The position numbers and the translations under genes were made by a program. Below, in pieces: positions 25,344 through 33,546 of a stretch of 64,000 nucleotides of DNA (the stretch's first letter is position 1; each line of letters starts with the position of its first letter). The notes below the pieces were generated by a model that was given only the letters and a program-made list of their open reading frames with translations, made no database searches and was not told where the DNA came from. The DNA lies in IMG/VR virus record IMGVR_UViG_3300001846_000239, positions 1 through 64,000 of that record; one strand, given 5' to 3'. This DNA comes from a virus.

Positions 25344-26278
25344 TGTCAGAATTTCTTTGGGTTGAAAAATATCGTCCACAAAAAATTCAAGATTGTATTT
25401 TACCAAAATCAATCAAGAAAACCTTTGAAGATATTGTTAGAGGAGGTGACCTACACAATATGCTTCTGACCGGAACAGCCGGCCTGGGTAAAACTACAGT
25501 TGCGAAAGCTTTGTGCAACGAACTTGAACTAGATTATCTTCTTATCAATGGATCCGAAGAATCTGGCATCGATACATTACGTAACAAGATAAAACAATTC
25601 GCGTCTACTGTATCACTTCAAGGTGGCTATAAAGTAGTCATCTTAGATGAGGCTGATTACCTCAATGCACAATCAACACAACCTGCTTTGCGTGGTTTCA
25701 TCGAAGAGTTTTCTAACAATTGCCGTTTTATTTTGACGTGTAATTTTAAGAATCGAATCATTGATCCATTGCATTCTCGTTGTACAACAATCGAGTTTAA
25801 TGTTTCTAAGAAAGATTCAGCTCCACTTTGTGGACAATTCCTTCATAGAGTTTGTGATATTCTTGAAAATGAGAATATTACTTATGATAAAAAAGTAGTT
25901 GCTGAATTAATTATGAAACACATGCCAGATTGGCGTAAAGTTCTTAATGAACTTCAACGTTACAGTAGTAGCGGCGTTATCGATTCAGGCATTTTAGTAT
26001 CTTTATCGGAAGTATCTCTTAATGATCTTATGCTCCATCTTAAGGGAAAAAACTTTAAAGGTATGCGTCAGTGGGTGAGCAACAATATTGACTCTGAACC
26101 TGCGGCAATTTATCGTAAAATTTATGATAATATGAATGACTATATTGAACCACAAAGTATACCTCAATTGGTACTTATTTTGGCGGACTATCAATATAAA
26201 AATTCATTTGTTGCAGATCACGAACTTAATACTGTTGCTTGTCTTACTGAGGTAATGGCGGGGGTTCAATTTAAATGA
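25343..26278 (+). CDS. 44: Clamp loader large subunit gp44
   Basis: 311 residues from the ATG at 25343, preceded by GGGAGGT; an in-frame extension upstream overlaps the previous gene and is not needed. Starts SEFLWVEKYRPQ like other clamp loaders. Walker A GTAGLGKTT, Walker B VVILDEADYL, and the arginine finger SRC in LHSRCTTIEF. It works with gp62 to load gp45. Confidence 0.95.
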   Translation: MSEFLWVEKYRPQKIQDCILPKSIKKTFEDIVRGGDLHNMLLTGTAGLGKTTVAKALCNELELDYLLINGSEESGIDTLRNKIKQFASTVSLQGGYKVVILDEADYLNAQSTQPALRGFIEEFSNNCRFILTCNFKNRIIDPLHSRCTTIEFNVSKKDSAPLCGQFLHRVCDILENENITYDKKVVAELIMKHMPDWRKVLNELQRYSSSGVIDSGILVSLSEVSLNDLMLHLKGKNFKGMRQWVSNNIDSEPAAIYRKIYDNMNDYIEPQSIPQLVLILADYQYKNSFVADHELNTVACLTEVMAGVQFK

Positions 26279-26655
26279 GCCCCTTCGATTACTTAAACGC
26301 AATCAACACAACTAAAAAGGATATTATGGTTGACGATATTGCTGAAAAGGCATATCCGGCTTTTATGGTAAATCGTGGGCTTTCGTATTTTCCAGACACT
26401 ATTCTTTTTGCTAATGAAATGAATGTTAATCATCATATTGATAATAGGCTTCAGTTTGATTTTTTTATAAATATAATCAGTAAGAAGAAAAGATTCTCTA
26501 AATGGGCAAAACCTATTGATATAGATAATCTTGAACTGGTAAAAGAATATTATGGATATAGTACTGAAAAAGCTAAATCCATTTTGCCATTACTAAATGA
26601 TGCACAAATTAACGAATTGAAATTAAGGATTTACAAAGGTGGAAAACGAAAATAA
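26275..26655 (+). CDS. 62: Clamp loader small subunit gp62
   Basis: 126 residues. The pattern SPFDYLNAINTTKKDIM, then YPAFMVNRGLSYFPDTILFANEMN, is the typical short gp62 of marine T4-like phages; T4 gp62 is 187 aa. It overlaps gp44 by 4 nt (ATGA), and the 44-62-regA order is conserved. Confidence 0.92.
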   Translation: MSPFDYLNAINTTKKDIMVDDIAEKAYPAFMVNRGLSYFPDTILFANEMNVNHHIDNRLQFDFFINIISKKKRFSKWAKPIDIDNLELVKEYYGYSTEKAKSILPLLNDAQINELKLRIYKGGKRK

Positions 26656-27064
26656 TACTGAAGTAAAGTGGTCTCCAGCTTCGATGCTAGAAATCACTTT
26701 AAACGAGCCCGACGATTTTTTAAAAATCAGAGAAACCCTGACACGTATTGGAGTAGCTTCTCGTAAAGATCAAAAGCTATACCAATCATGTCATATATTG
26801 CACAAGCAAGGTCGATATTTTATCGTACATTTTAAAGAATTGTTTTTACTAGATGGGAAACCTTCTAATTTATTGTTGAATGATGTTCAACGTAGAAATA
26901 CTATTGCCACACTGTTGGCTGACTGGGGACTAATTACTTTTGTTTCTGCGGATCAGGCTAAAGATATTGCACCACTCCGACAAATCAAAGTAATTCCTTA
27001 TAAAGAAAAAAGTCAATGGCAATTATGCCCTAAGTATAATATTGGTAATAGCAATAAGGAGTAA
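26639..27064 (+). CDS. regA: Translational repressor RegA
   Basis: 141 residues from the GTG at 26639, with TAAGGA about 10 nt upstream. The RegA core begins at MLEITLNEPDDFLKIRETL (Met codon 26683), which aligns with the T4 N terminus MIEITL, so a start at 26683 is possible but has no SD. Other signatures are YQSCHILHKQGRYFIVHFKELFLLDG and LADWGLI, ending CPKYNIGN. RegA binds start regions of early mRNAs. The gene overlaps gene 62 by 17 nt. Confidence 0.9.
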   Translation: MENENNTEVKWSPASMLEITLNEPDDFLKIRETLTRIGVASRKDQKLYQSCHILHKQGRYFIVHFKELFLLDGKPSNLLLNDVQRRNTIATLLADWGLITFVSADQAKDIAPLRQIKVIPYKEKSQWQLCPKYNIGNSNKE

Positions 27065-27071
27065 ATAGTTT

Positions 27072-27758
27072 ATGGCTATTGGTTCAACTGGAGCTGTATC
27101 ATTATCCACTGTTCAAACTGAATTTGGTGGAAGTAACCCAATTGGGATTAACGAATATTATGGAGTAAACTCAGATCCATATAAAGTTGTGCCTAGATCT
27201 GGAACAATCTCACTGGATGATTTTTATGATACTTCAAAGCGAACTGCAGAGCTAACATTAAAAACTTCTTATGACACAAATGCTCGTTTCGGTTGGAGTG
27301 TTTATAAAGGTTCGAGCTATATTGTATCAGAAAGCGGTCAGTCAGATTCGGGTTTTGGTAGTATCTCTCGTATCGATGGTCTTTTTAACTATGGTCCAAT
27401 AACCTGTATAGTTGGAGAAGATACTTCTGAATTAAATCCTTTTAATCCAAGGTACAATATTGTAATAGGTACTCGCGGCGGTTATAATAGCGGATGGACT
27501 AGAATCGATTTTAGATATACGGCCAATTCGTATACGCACGATCATGCTAACGCCGGCACCGTTTACCAGAAAAGTATATATAGAACTGGAGCTGATTCGT
27601 TCGTTCAAATGTCTAATACTGCGGTAAACGGGACTTACGCTTATGCTTGGATATATGGTAATGGTAGTTGGACTAGTGACGAACTAGCTATTTTTTACTT
27701 GCTTCGAAGCGCACTAAATACTGGGTCGACCCACTATTGTTCGATAAGAGTTTATTAG
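27072..27758 (+). CDS. Putative tail fibre / collar-type structural protein
   Basis: 228 residues. The N-terminal layout (MAIGSTGAVSLSTVQTEFGGSNPI, a G-x-x-x-x-Y block, then VPRSGTISLDDFYD) is characteristic of marine phage virion proteins built from 'SG-x-I-S-L-x-D-F' modules. The C-terminal 150 residues are beta-rich and Gly/Ser/Tyr-rich. Together with the next two genes it forms an insertion between regA and the polymerase region. Adsorption function is inferred only from composition. Confidence 0.6.
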   Translation: MAIGSTGAVSLSTVQTEFGGSNPIGINEYYGVNSDPYKVVPRSGTISLDDFYDTSKRTAELTLKTSYDTNARFGWSVYKGSSYIVSESGQSDSGFGSISRIDGLFNYGPITCIVGEDTSELNPFNPRYNIVIGTRGGYNSGWTRIDFRYTANSYTHDHANAGTVYQKSIYRTGADSFVQMSNTAVNGTYAYAWIYGNGSWTSDELAIFYLLRSALNTGSTHYCSIRVY

Positions 27759-27768
27759 GAATTAAAAA

Positions 27769-28308
27769 ATGTATAACAGATATGAAATTATAAGAATTGA
27801 TGCGGTTGAGAATGTAATAAAAGTAAAGTTTGAAAGTGATACTTTACCTACTTATTATGATCAACAATACTATGATCCAGTTATTGGATTGTCTGAAGAA
27901 ATACTAGCAGAAATTATATTTAATTTGCAAATGAAAGCAGTAAAATACGCCAGCAAATTAGAAGAAGCAGTAGAGTTTACTCCTGAGTCAATGACAGGAG
28001 ATTTAAAAGAACTTACACTAGTCGATTTGCCGGAGTTTAATCCGTTATATCAAAGAGTCGTAGAAACTTGGGAAGAAACAGAAACTACTAAAACCCAAGT
28101 ATTAACCGTAACTGATTTAACGGATAGCGATAAGGCTGCATTCATTCGACAAAAGCGTAATATATTATTGGCTGATACCGATATTGAAGCACTAGGTGAT
28201 AGAACTATGAGCACTGAAATGCAAGACTATCGCGCAGCACTAAGAAATATTACTGATCAAGAAACATTTCCACAATCAGTTATCTGGCCAATTTTACCTA
28301 TTGGATAA
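27769..28308 (+). CDS. Putative tail fibre assembly chaperone
   Basis: 179 residues. The C-terminal part (RQKRNILLADTDIEALGDR, then YRAALRNITDQETFPQSVIWP) resembles the C terminus of phage tail-fibre assembly proteins, which usually carries R..L-L..TD...YRQALRDI...FP..V.WP. It lies right after a fibre-like gene, the usual place for such a chaperone. The N-terminal ~100 residues are not recognised. Confidence 0.6.
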   Translation: MYNRYEIIRIDAVENVIKVKFESDTLPTYYDQQYYDPVIGLSEEILAEIIFNLQMKAVKYASKLEEAVEFTPESMTGDLKELTLVDLPEFNPLYQRVVETWEETETTKTQVLTVTDLTDSDKAAFIRQKRNILLADTDIEALGDRTMSTEMQDYRAALRNITDQETFPQSVIWPILPIG

Positions 28309-28311
28309 GTT

Positions 28312-29343
28312 ATGGCTAAACTTAAATATTATGCGTTATGCAGTAAAAACATAAATGCTGCTAAAAGACACCTAGCTCGTATTCCAAAAGAAGATCTAGT
28401 AATAGTTATAAACACATTGTTAGATACTGATGAAAGATGGGCATTTCATAACCAAACAGTTGCTTGGTGTGAAGCCGAAGGAATCGAGCATTACGTTACT
28501 GAAAGTGACGGAACTCCTTCTACTGGAAAAAATTCAGTATTTGATTTGTTCCTAGCTTCAGATAACGACTATATGGTACTAGTTGATGGTGATGATTTTA
28601 TTACTCCCCATGGACTAGTAGTATATGACATGATAGCGCAATCGGATAATCCACCCGATGCAGTTGCCTTGGAATATCAGTATGGACTTGTTCCAAATGA
28701 AGGATATCATCCTGGTGAAGCTTGGATGCATCTTCATGGAGAAAATGTAGGTAAAGCAAATGCCGCTGATATTACAAATCCGGATCATATTCATGGGTTT
28801 GGACTAAGAATATTCCAACACCCGTATGACTGGTGGCAAAAAGCATTAGCCGGAGAATCTGTAAAGGTTTGGGATGAGTTTACTCAAGAATGTTCTGATG
28901 CGCATCAAAAATTATATACGTACGAGTATAATAATATTAATGGCTGGGAAAGTCACTTAAGAATTACTTTTTATTCTAGGCATGGTGCCACGTACAGGTT
29001 TGATCCTGAACTTTTAGTTGGTGAAGACACAATGCAATATTTTAGAATGAAGTACGATATGTCATTAGGAACTTTTGATCTAAGACATCTAAATGAAATA
29101 TATCCAACATACGTATATGATCAAAGAATTGAAGGAATTGTTCGATTCGCAAATGAAAGAGATGATGGTCGCGGTTGGTTAAACTGGATGAATAAGCTCA
29201 ACGATGAATTTGACAAGTGGGATGCTGCTGGTAAATTTGTCGATGTAGAAGTACCTTCAGTTGATTTACCTGATTTCGCGGATGATTATCGACCTGACAC
29301 TCTTGGATTAGTTAACTATCCGCATAAAAACCCAAGATATTAA
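28312..29343 (+). CDS. Putative GT-A-type glycosyltransferase
   Basis: 343 residues. An N-terminal Rossmann-like strand (YYALCSKNINAAKRHLARI, then DLVIVINTLLDTDERW) leads to YMVLVDGDDFITPHG, a DxD-type metal/nucleotide-sugar motif of family-2-like glycosyltransferases. Later it has the acidic EDTMQYFRMKY helix. A role in decorating the adjacent fibre or another virion or DNA target is inference from context. It is followed by a short AT-rich gap. Confidence 0.6.
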   Translation: MAKLKYYALCSKNINAAKRHLARIPKEDLVIVINTLLDTDERWAFHNQTVAWCEAEGIEHYVTESDGTPSTGKNSVFDLFLASDNDYMVLVDGDDFITPHGLVVYDMIAQSDNPPDAVALEYQYGLVPNEGYHPGEAWMHLHGENVGKANAADITNPDHIHGFGLRIFQHPYDWWQKALAGESVKVWDEFTQECSDAHQKLYTYEYNNINGWESHLRITFYSRHGATYRFDPELLVGEDTMQYFRMKYDMSLGTFDLRHLNEIYPTYVYDQRIEGIVRFANERDDGRGWLNWMNKLNDEFDKWDAAGKFVDVEVPSVDLPDFADDYRPDTLGLVNYPHKNPRY

Positions 29344-29344
29344 T

Positions 29345-29446
29345 ATGATACAAAAGATAAAAGACAAATTAAAACAGTTTCATAAGCTTATGAAATCTGG
29401 TAGACTTAGTAAAATAATAAACAAAAGTTTACAAAAAAATATTTAA
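29345..29446 (+). CDS. Possible tiny basic peptide (33 aa)
   Basis: A 33-residue Lys-rich ORF starting 1 nt after the glycosyltransferase stop. It has no recognisable motif and no clear SD; its existence as a gene is uncertain. Confidence 0.25.
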   Translation: MIQKIKDKLKQFHKLMKSGRLSKIINKSLQKNI

Positions 29447-29463
29447 ACTGGCAAGATTGCTGG

Positions 29464-29471
29464 TATAAATA
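29464..29471 (+). promoter_or_regulatory. T4-type late promoter upstream of hsp20
   Basis: Exact TATAAATA 2 nt before the outer stem of structured element copy 2. With T4 spacing the start would be near 29477, inside that outer stem, so transcripts from further upstream would be needed to form the complete hairpin. Confidence 0.55.
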
Positions 29472-29473
29472 TA

Positions 29474-29499
29474 TTCGGATGCCGATGGTCGGGTCCGAA
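29474..29499 (+). ncRNA. Two-copy structured leader element, copy 2
   Basis: Outer stem TTCGGA (29474-29479) with TCCGAA (29494-29499); inner stem CCGA (29482-29485) with TCGG (29489-29492) around TGG. It keeps the 14-nt core of copy 1 (TGCCGAYGGTCGGG) while all outer-stem pairs differ yet remain paired. It lies in the 5' region of hsp20. Confidence 0.6.
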
Positions 29500-29533
29500 A
29501 AATTAACCTTGCTATATATAGGAGGAAACTAAA

Positions 29534-29989
29534 ATGGTAAGAAGTACTATGAACGTACCACGTTCACTATTCATTGGTTTTGAACCAATACTAAACGAAC
29601 TCGAAAGAATCCACTCAGCTGGAAGAGCTCAAGATAATTATCCACCCCATAACGTTGTAAAGGTCGATGATGAAAACTTCATTATTGAACTAGCGGTTGC
29701 TGGGTTCTCGGAAGAGGACATTTCAATCGAAGTCAAAGACGGAATTCTTTTAGTTCAAGGTCAAAAAGCTTTTGATGACGAACGCGAATACGCACACAAA
29801 GGTATCTCATCCCGCAAGTTTGAAAAGTCCTTCCGACTTTCTGAATTTGTCGTAATAGATGGTGCCGATCTTGTGAATGGCATACTCGTGGTGAATGCCA
29901 GGGTTGAAGTTCCAGAAGAAAGGCGTCCTAGGAAGATCGAAATCGGATCTGCTGGGGCATCAAAGAAGAAGGAATTTATTCAAGACTAA
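29534..29989 (+). CDS. hsp20: Small heat shock protein Hsp20
   Basis: 151 residues with a full alpha-crystallin domain: YPPHNVVKVDDENFIIELAVAGF, EEDISIEVKDGILLVQG, KFEKSFRLSEFV, GILVVNARVEVPEE, and a C-terminal KIEI that fits the I-x-I assembly motif. It is a holdase chaperone, often encoded by marine T4-like phages. A strong SD (TAGGAGGAA) and the leader element sit upstream. Confidence 0.93.
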   Translation: MVRSTMNVPRSLFIGFEPILNELERIHSAGRAQDNYPPHNVVKVDDENFIIELAVAGFSEEDISIEVKDGILLVQGQKAFDDEREYAHKGISSRKFEKSFRLSEFVVIDGADLVNGILVVNARVEVPEERRPRKIEIGSAGASKKKEFIQD

Positions 29990-30010
29990 ATTCCGGTGAG
30001 CAGCGAATAC

Positions 30011-30039
30011 CCAGTGGATTGTAATAATCAATTTACTGG
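30011..30039 (+). promoter_or_regulatory. 11-bp hairpin covering the ribosome binding site of the 30049 ORF
   Basis: CCAGTGGATTG (30011-30021) pairs with CAATTTACTGG (30029-30039), nine Watson-Crick pairs plus two G-U, around a 7-nt loop. The SD-like GGAG (30038-30041) is partly in the 3' arm, so folding could block initiation. Confidence 0.45.
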
Positions 30040-30048
30040 AGTCTAACT

Positions 30049-30168
30049 ATGGGTTACATACGTAAACACAAAGAAGGCATTAGATCTGGATTCGAAGTAG
30101 TATTATTAATGGGTGGAGTCTTAGGAATTTCTCCGTTAATTATTTACGCAGCTTCGAATACATTCTAA
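30049..30168 (+). CDS. Small single-pass membrane protein (39 aa)
   Basis: 39 residues: a basic N-terminal decapeptide (MGYIRKHKEG) followed by a hydrophobic segment of ~20 residues (VVLLMGGVLGISPLIIYAA). GGAG lies 7 nt before the ATG, inside a hairpin. It sits between hsp20 and the terminator before gene 43. The length and N-in basic charge fit a small inner-membrane protein; the function is unknown. Confidence 0.55.
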   Translation: MGYIRKHKEGIRSGFEVVLLMGGVLGISPLIIYAASNTF

Positions 30169-30177
30169 TTGTTGAAT

Positions 30178-30206
30178 AAAATGAGGGGGGAAACTCCCTC
30201 ATTTTT
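30178..30206 (+). terminator. Intrinsic terminator upstream of gene 43
   Basis: ATGAGGG (30181-30187) pairs with CCCTCAT (30196-30202), followed by TTTT. It ends the hsp20 unit immediately before the polymerase promoter. Confidence 0.85.
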
Positions 30207-30209
30207 GTG

Positions 30210-30238
30210 TGTACAATACGTTTAAAATGTGATATAAT
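30210..30238 (+). promoter_or_regulatory. Early promoter upstream of gene 43
   Basis: TGTACA (30210-30215), 17-nt spacer, TATAAT (30233-30238), starting right after the T-run of the terminator. Confidence 0.85.
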
Positions 30239-30268
30239 ATGTACATATAAAATTGAAATGGCTATACT

Positions 30269-32785
30269 ATGAACACAAAATTCTACACTAACGTTTCTCG
30301 ATACGGCAACTCGCTCATGTATCGGGGTTATAAAAACGGCAAAAAGATTCAAACTAAAATAAAATACCAACCTACGTATTTTGTTAGTACCGCTAAACCT
30401 TCCGCATGGAAATCCCTAGACGGGTATAATGTAGCACCTATCAAATTTGAATCAATGCGTGAAGCTAAAGAATGGCTTCATGTCAATAAGCAAGTTGTTG
30501 GCCGTAATATTTACGGTAACGATAAACATATTCCAGCCTTTATCAATGATGAATTTCCAGGAGAAATCAAATTTGATCGAAACTTGATTAACGTTACTAC
30601 TATCGATATCGAGGTTCAATCTGATGCTGGATTCCCTGATCCAGAACATGCGGCACATGAAGTTACCGCTATCTGTATGAAAAATAATATTGATAATACC
30701 TTCTATGTTTGGGGTCTAAAAGACTATGATGTGGAAAGTAGTATCATGCAAGAAAATCGAGTTGTATACAAAAAGTGTGCAACCGAATCAGAACTCTTAC
30801 TCGAATTTATTGCGCATTGGTCATTACCTTCACAATGTCCCGATGTAATTACCGGATGGAACTCTCGATTCTTTGATATGCCTTATATCATCAATCGTAT
30901 TATCAAAATACATGGTGAAGAGTTTGTTCGTAGATTATCCCCTTGGGGTTTGATCGATCGTCGTGATGTGACTACAATGCAACGTAAACAAATCGCATAC
31001 GATATTCAAGGTATTGCTCAAATGGATTACCTAGATTTGTTCCGTAAATTCGGTTATTCTTATGGTCCACAAGAATCTTACAAACTTGATCATATTGCAT
31101 CTGTTGTCCTTGGTGAGAAAAAACTAAGTTACGAAGAACATGGTAACTTGCATACACTTTACAAACATGATCATCAAAAGTTCATTGACTATAATATCAA
31201 AGACGTAGATTTGGTAGATCGCTTCGAGGATAAGATGGGTCTTATTACTCTAGCATTGACTATGGCCTATCGTGGTGGTGTGAACTACAGCGATGTTATG
31301 GGAACAACTGCTATTTGGGATGCGATCATATTTCGTAATCTATATGCTAATAACGTCATCATTCCATTCGGTGAAGAAAAGTTTAAAACCCCATATCCTG
31401 GTGGTTTTGTAAAAGATCCTCATGTTGGAATGCACGAATGGGTTGTATCTTTCGATCTAAACTCACTATATCCGTCTATTATTATGCAGTACAATATGTC
31501 ACCAGAAACTATTATTCCTGGTAAAGTTGCTAATATCAATGTTGAAAGTTTGCTTAGTGGCGAAGTACGACCAGTTATCGAAGATGGCGAATGCGCATCT
31601 GCTTCCGGACAATATTTCAAAACTGACAAACAAGGTATTCTTCCAAAGATTATCGATCAGATGTATAGTGAACGTGTTGTTATTAAAAAGCAAATGATCA
31701 ATGCTCAACGCGAACTTGAAAAGATTGACAAAAGCGATAAACAAGAATTGTATCGAGTACAACGTGATATTGCTATTGCTGAAAACCAACAAATGTCTAT
31801 TAAGATTCTACTTAATAGTCTTTATGGTGCGCTAGGTAATAAATACTTCCGATTCTTCGATCAACGTATCGCAGAAGGTATTACGCTAACTGGTCAGTTG
31901 ACAATTCGTTGGGCTGAAAAAGCAATCAATGATTATTTGAACAAGATCTTAAAAACTAACAAAGATTATGTACTAGCGATCGACACTGATTCTGTTTATG
32001 TTTCACTAGATACACTTGTTAATGCGGTAAAACCTAAAAACCCACTTGAGTTTGTAAATACGGTTTGTCAAGAAAAACTAGAAACTGTACTTGCAGATAG
32101 CTATACTAATCTATTCGAAAGTATGGGTGGTATCGAAAACCGTATGGTAATGAAACGAGAAGCAATTGCTGACCGTGGTATCTGGACTGCTAAGAAACGT
32201 TACATTCTAAATGTCCTTGATAACGAAGGTGTTCGATACGCAGAACCTAAACTCAAGATTATGGGCATCGAAGCTATTAAATCTTCGACACCAGCTCCAT
32301 GTCGAGAAGCACTTAAAGAAATATTCAAAACAATTATTGGCGGAACCGAACGTGATGTTCAAAAGAATATCGACTCGTTCCGAACGTATTTTAAAACACT
32401 TCCGCCACACGAAATCGCATTCCCTCGTGGAATTACAAACTTGACTCAATTCAGAGACAAGCAAACAATATACAAAAAGGGAACACCAATCCATGCTCGC
32501 GGTGGCATTTTGTATAATAAAATGTTGAAAGATTTATCATTAGATAAACAATACAACAAAATTCAAAATGGCGAGAAGATTAAGTTCATCTATCTTCGAA
32601 CACCAAATCATCTCAAGGAAAATGTAATCTCTTTCTTGGATTACCTACCTGAAGAGTTTGGTCTACATCGTTATATTGATTATGATACTCAGTTCAATAA
32701 AACATTCTTAGATGTTATTGATCCGATACTATCAGCTGTTGGATGGAACTCAAAAGAGATTGCAACCCTTGATGAATTTTTTTAA
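30269..32785 (+). CDS. 43: DNA polymerase gp43 (family B)
   Basis: 838 residues. Exonuclease motifs: TTIDIEVQSD (Exo I), GWNSRFFDMPYI (Exo II), YNIKDVDLVDRF (Exo III). Polymerase motifs: DLNSLYPSIIMQYNMSPET (A), KILLNSLYGALGNKYFRF (B), AIDTDSVYVSLD (C). The C-terminal LDEFF resembles a clamp-binding peptide. It is somewhat shorter than T4 gp43 (898 aa). All catalytic residues look intact. Confidence 0.97.
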   Translation: MNTKFYTNVSRYGNSLMYRGYKNGKKIQTKIKYQPTYFVSTAKPSAWKSLDGYNVAPIKFESMREAKEWLHVNKQVVGRNIYGNDKHIPAFINDEFPGEIKFDRNLINVTTIDIEVQSDAGFPDPEHAAHEVTAICMKNNIDNTFYVWGLKDYDVESSIMQENRVVYKKCATESELLLEFIAHWSLPSQCPDVITGWNSRFFDMPYIINRIIKIHGEEFVRRLSPWGLIDRRDVTTMQRKQIAYDIQGIAQMDYLDLFRKFGYSYGPQESYKLDHIASVVLGEKKLSYEEHGNLHTLYKHDHQKFIDYNIKDVDLVDRFEDKMGLITLALTMAYRGGVNYSDVMGTTAIWDAIIFRNLYANNVIIPFGEEKFKTPYPGGFVKDPHVGMHEWVVSFDLNSLYPSIIMQYNMSPETIIPGKVANINVESLLSGEVRPVIEDGECASASGQYFKTDKQGILPKIIDQMYSERVVIKKQMINAQRELEKIDKSDKQELYRVQRDIAIAENQQMSIKILLNSLYGALGNKYFRFFDQRIAEGITLTGQLTIRWAEKAINDYLNKILKTNKDYVLAIDTDSVYVSLDTLVNAVKPKNPLEFVNTVCQEKLETVLADSYTNLFESMGGIENRMVMKREAIADRGIWTAKKRYILNVLDNEGVRYAEPKLKIMGIEAIKSSTPAPCREALKEIFKTIIGGTERDVQKNIDSFRTYFKTLPPHEIAFPRGITNLTQFRDKQTIYKKGTPIHARGGILYNKMLKDLSLDKQYNKIQNGEKIKFIYLRTPNHLKENVISFLDYLPEEFGLHRYIDYDTQFNKTFLDVIDPILSAVGWNSKEIATLDEFF

Positions 32786-32793
32786 AATAACTA

Positions 32794-32822
32794 TGTACAA
32801 TACGCAAAAAGCGTGTTATAAT
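32794..32822 (+). promoter_or_regulatory. Early promoter upstream of Sm-like gene B
   Basis: TGTACA (32794-32799), 17-nt spacer, TATAAT (32817-32822). It starts the operon 32846 to about 35806. Confidence 0.85.
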
Positions 32823-32845
32823 ATACCAATTATAGGAGAAATAAA

Positions 32846-33124
32846 ATGAAATTAATACGATTAACCTCAGGTGAGGAAATCATTGGAAAAGTAGCAGTGT
32901 CAGATACGACTGTAACTATTAGCGATGCATTTAATATGGTTTCGACTGAACCCGGTAAAATTGGGTTTATTCCATTTATGGCATACTCTAGTGATACACA
33001 GTTCGAAGTTGACAAAAGCCATGTACTTATGATCTGTACGCCAGTCGATGAATTGGTTGATCAAATCAGAAGTATGACGTCTGGAATCGTAACACCACCA
33101 AAACAAGGAATCATTACATCATGA
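32846..33124 (+). CDS. Sm-like (LSm-fold) phage protein B
   Basis: 92 residues: KLIRLTSGEEIIGKVAVSDTTVTISDAFNMV matches the Sm1-type pattern, followed by strands (IPFMAYSSDTQFEVDKSHVLMICTP). It shares the L-T-x-G-E-(E/D)-(I/L)-I-x-x-V signature with the gene at 16011. RNA binding is possible. It is the first gene after an early promoter, and its stop overlaps the next gene (ATGA). Confidence 0.65.
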   Translation: MKLIRLTSGEEIIGKVAVSDTTVTISDAFNMVSTEPGKIGFIPFMAYSSDTQFEVDKSHVLMICTPVDELVDQIRSMTSGIVTPPKQGIITS

Positions 33125-33531
33125 GCCAGAACTGGGTAAAAGACATCGAACAGATGCAAGATAAGTTCGGAACCCTTGATTGGGTTTTCGAAAATAAAAA
33201 TAATCCTGAAAAGCTAAGAAAGTTTTTGGAATTTCGTATTGCGTTTCTACAAGAAGAACTTGATGAAACTAAAAAGGCTTTTGAAACTATGGACGGTGAA
33301 GAAATCGTCGATGGTTTGATTGACCTATGTGTTGTAGCAATCGGAACTCTAGATGCTTTCAGTGTAGATGCATATAAGGCTTGGGACGAAGTCCTTAAAG
33401 CTAATATGGCAAAGGAAGTAGGGGTTAAAGCAGAACGACCCAATCCTCTAGGTTTGCCTGATTTGGTAAAACCAAAAGGTTGGACAAATCCATCACATAG
33501 TGGCAACCATGGTATCTTGGGAGATATTTAA
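33121..33531 (+). CDS. MazG-like all-alpha NTP pyrophosphatase
   Basis: 136 residues. FLQEELDETKKAFE (E-E-x-x-E type metal site) and EEIVDGLIDLCVVAIGTLDA (E/D-x-x-D-x-x-x-D) are the MazG/HisE-like helices; the tail VGVKAERPNPLGLPDLVKP is conserved in phage members. It probably hydrolyses a nucleoside triphosphate to monophosphate plus PPi. It overlaps the Sm-like gene by 4 nt. Confidence 0.75.
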   Translation: MSQNWVKDIEQMQDKFGTLDWVFENKNNPEKLRKFLEFRIAFLQEELDETKKAFETMDGEEIVDGLIDLCVVAIGTLDAFSVDAYKAWDEVLKANMAKEVGVKAERPNPLGLPDLVKPKGWTNPSHSGNHGILGDI

Positions 33532-33546
33532 AAAAAGAGTTAAATA

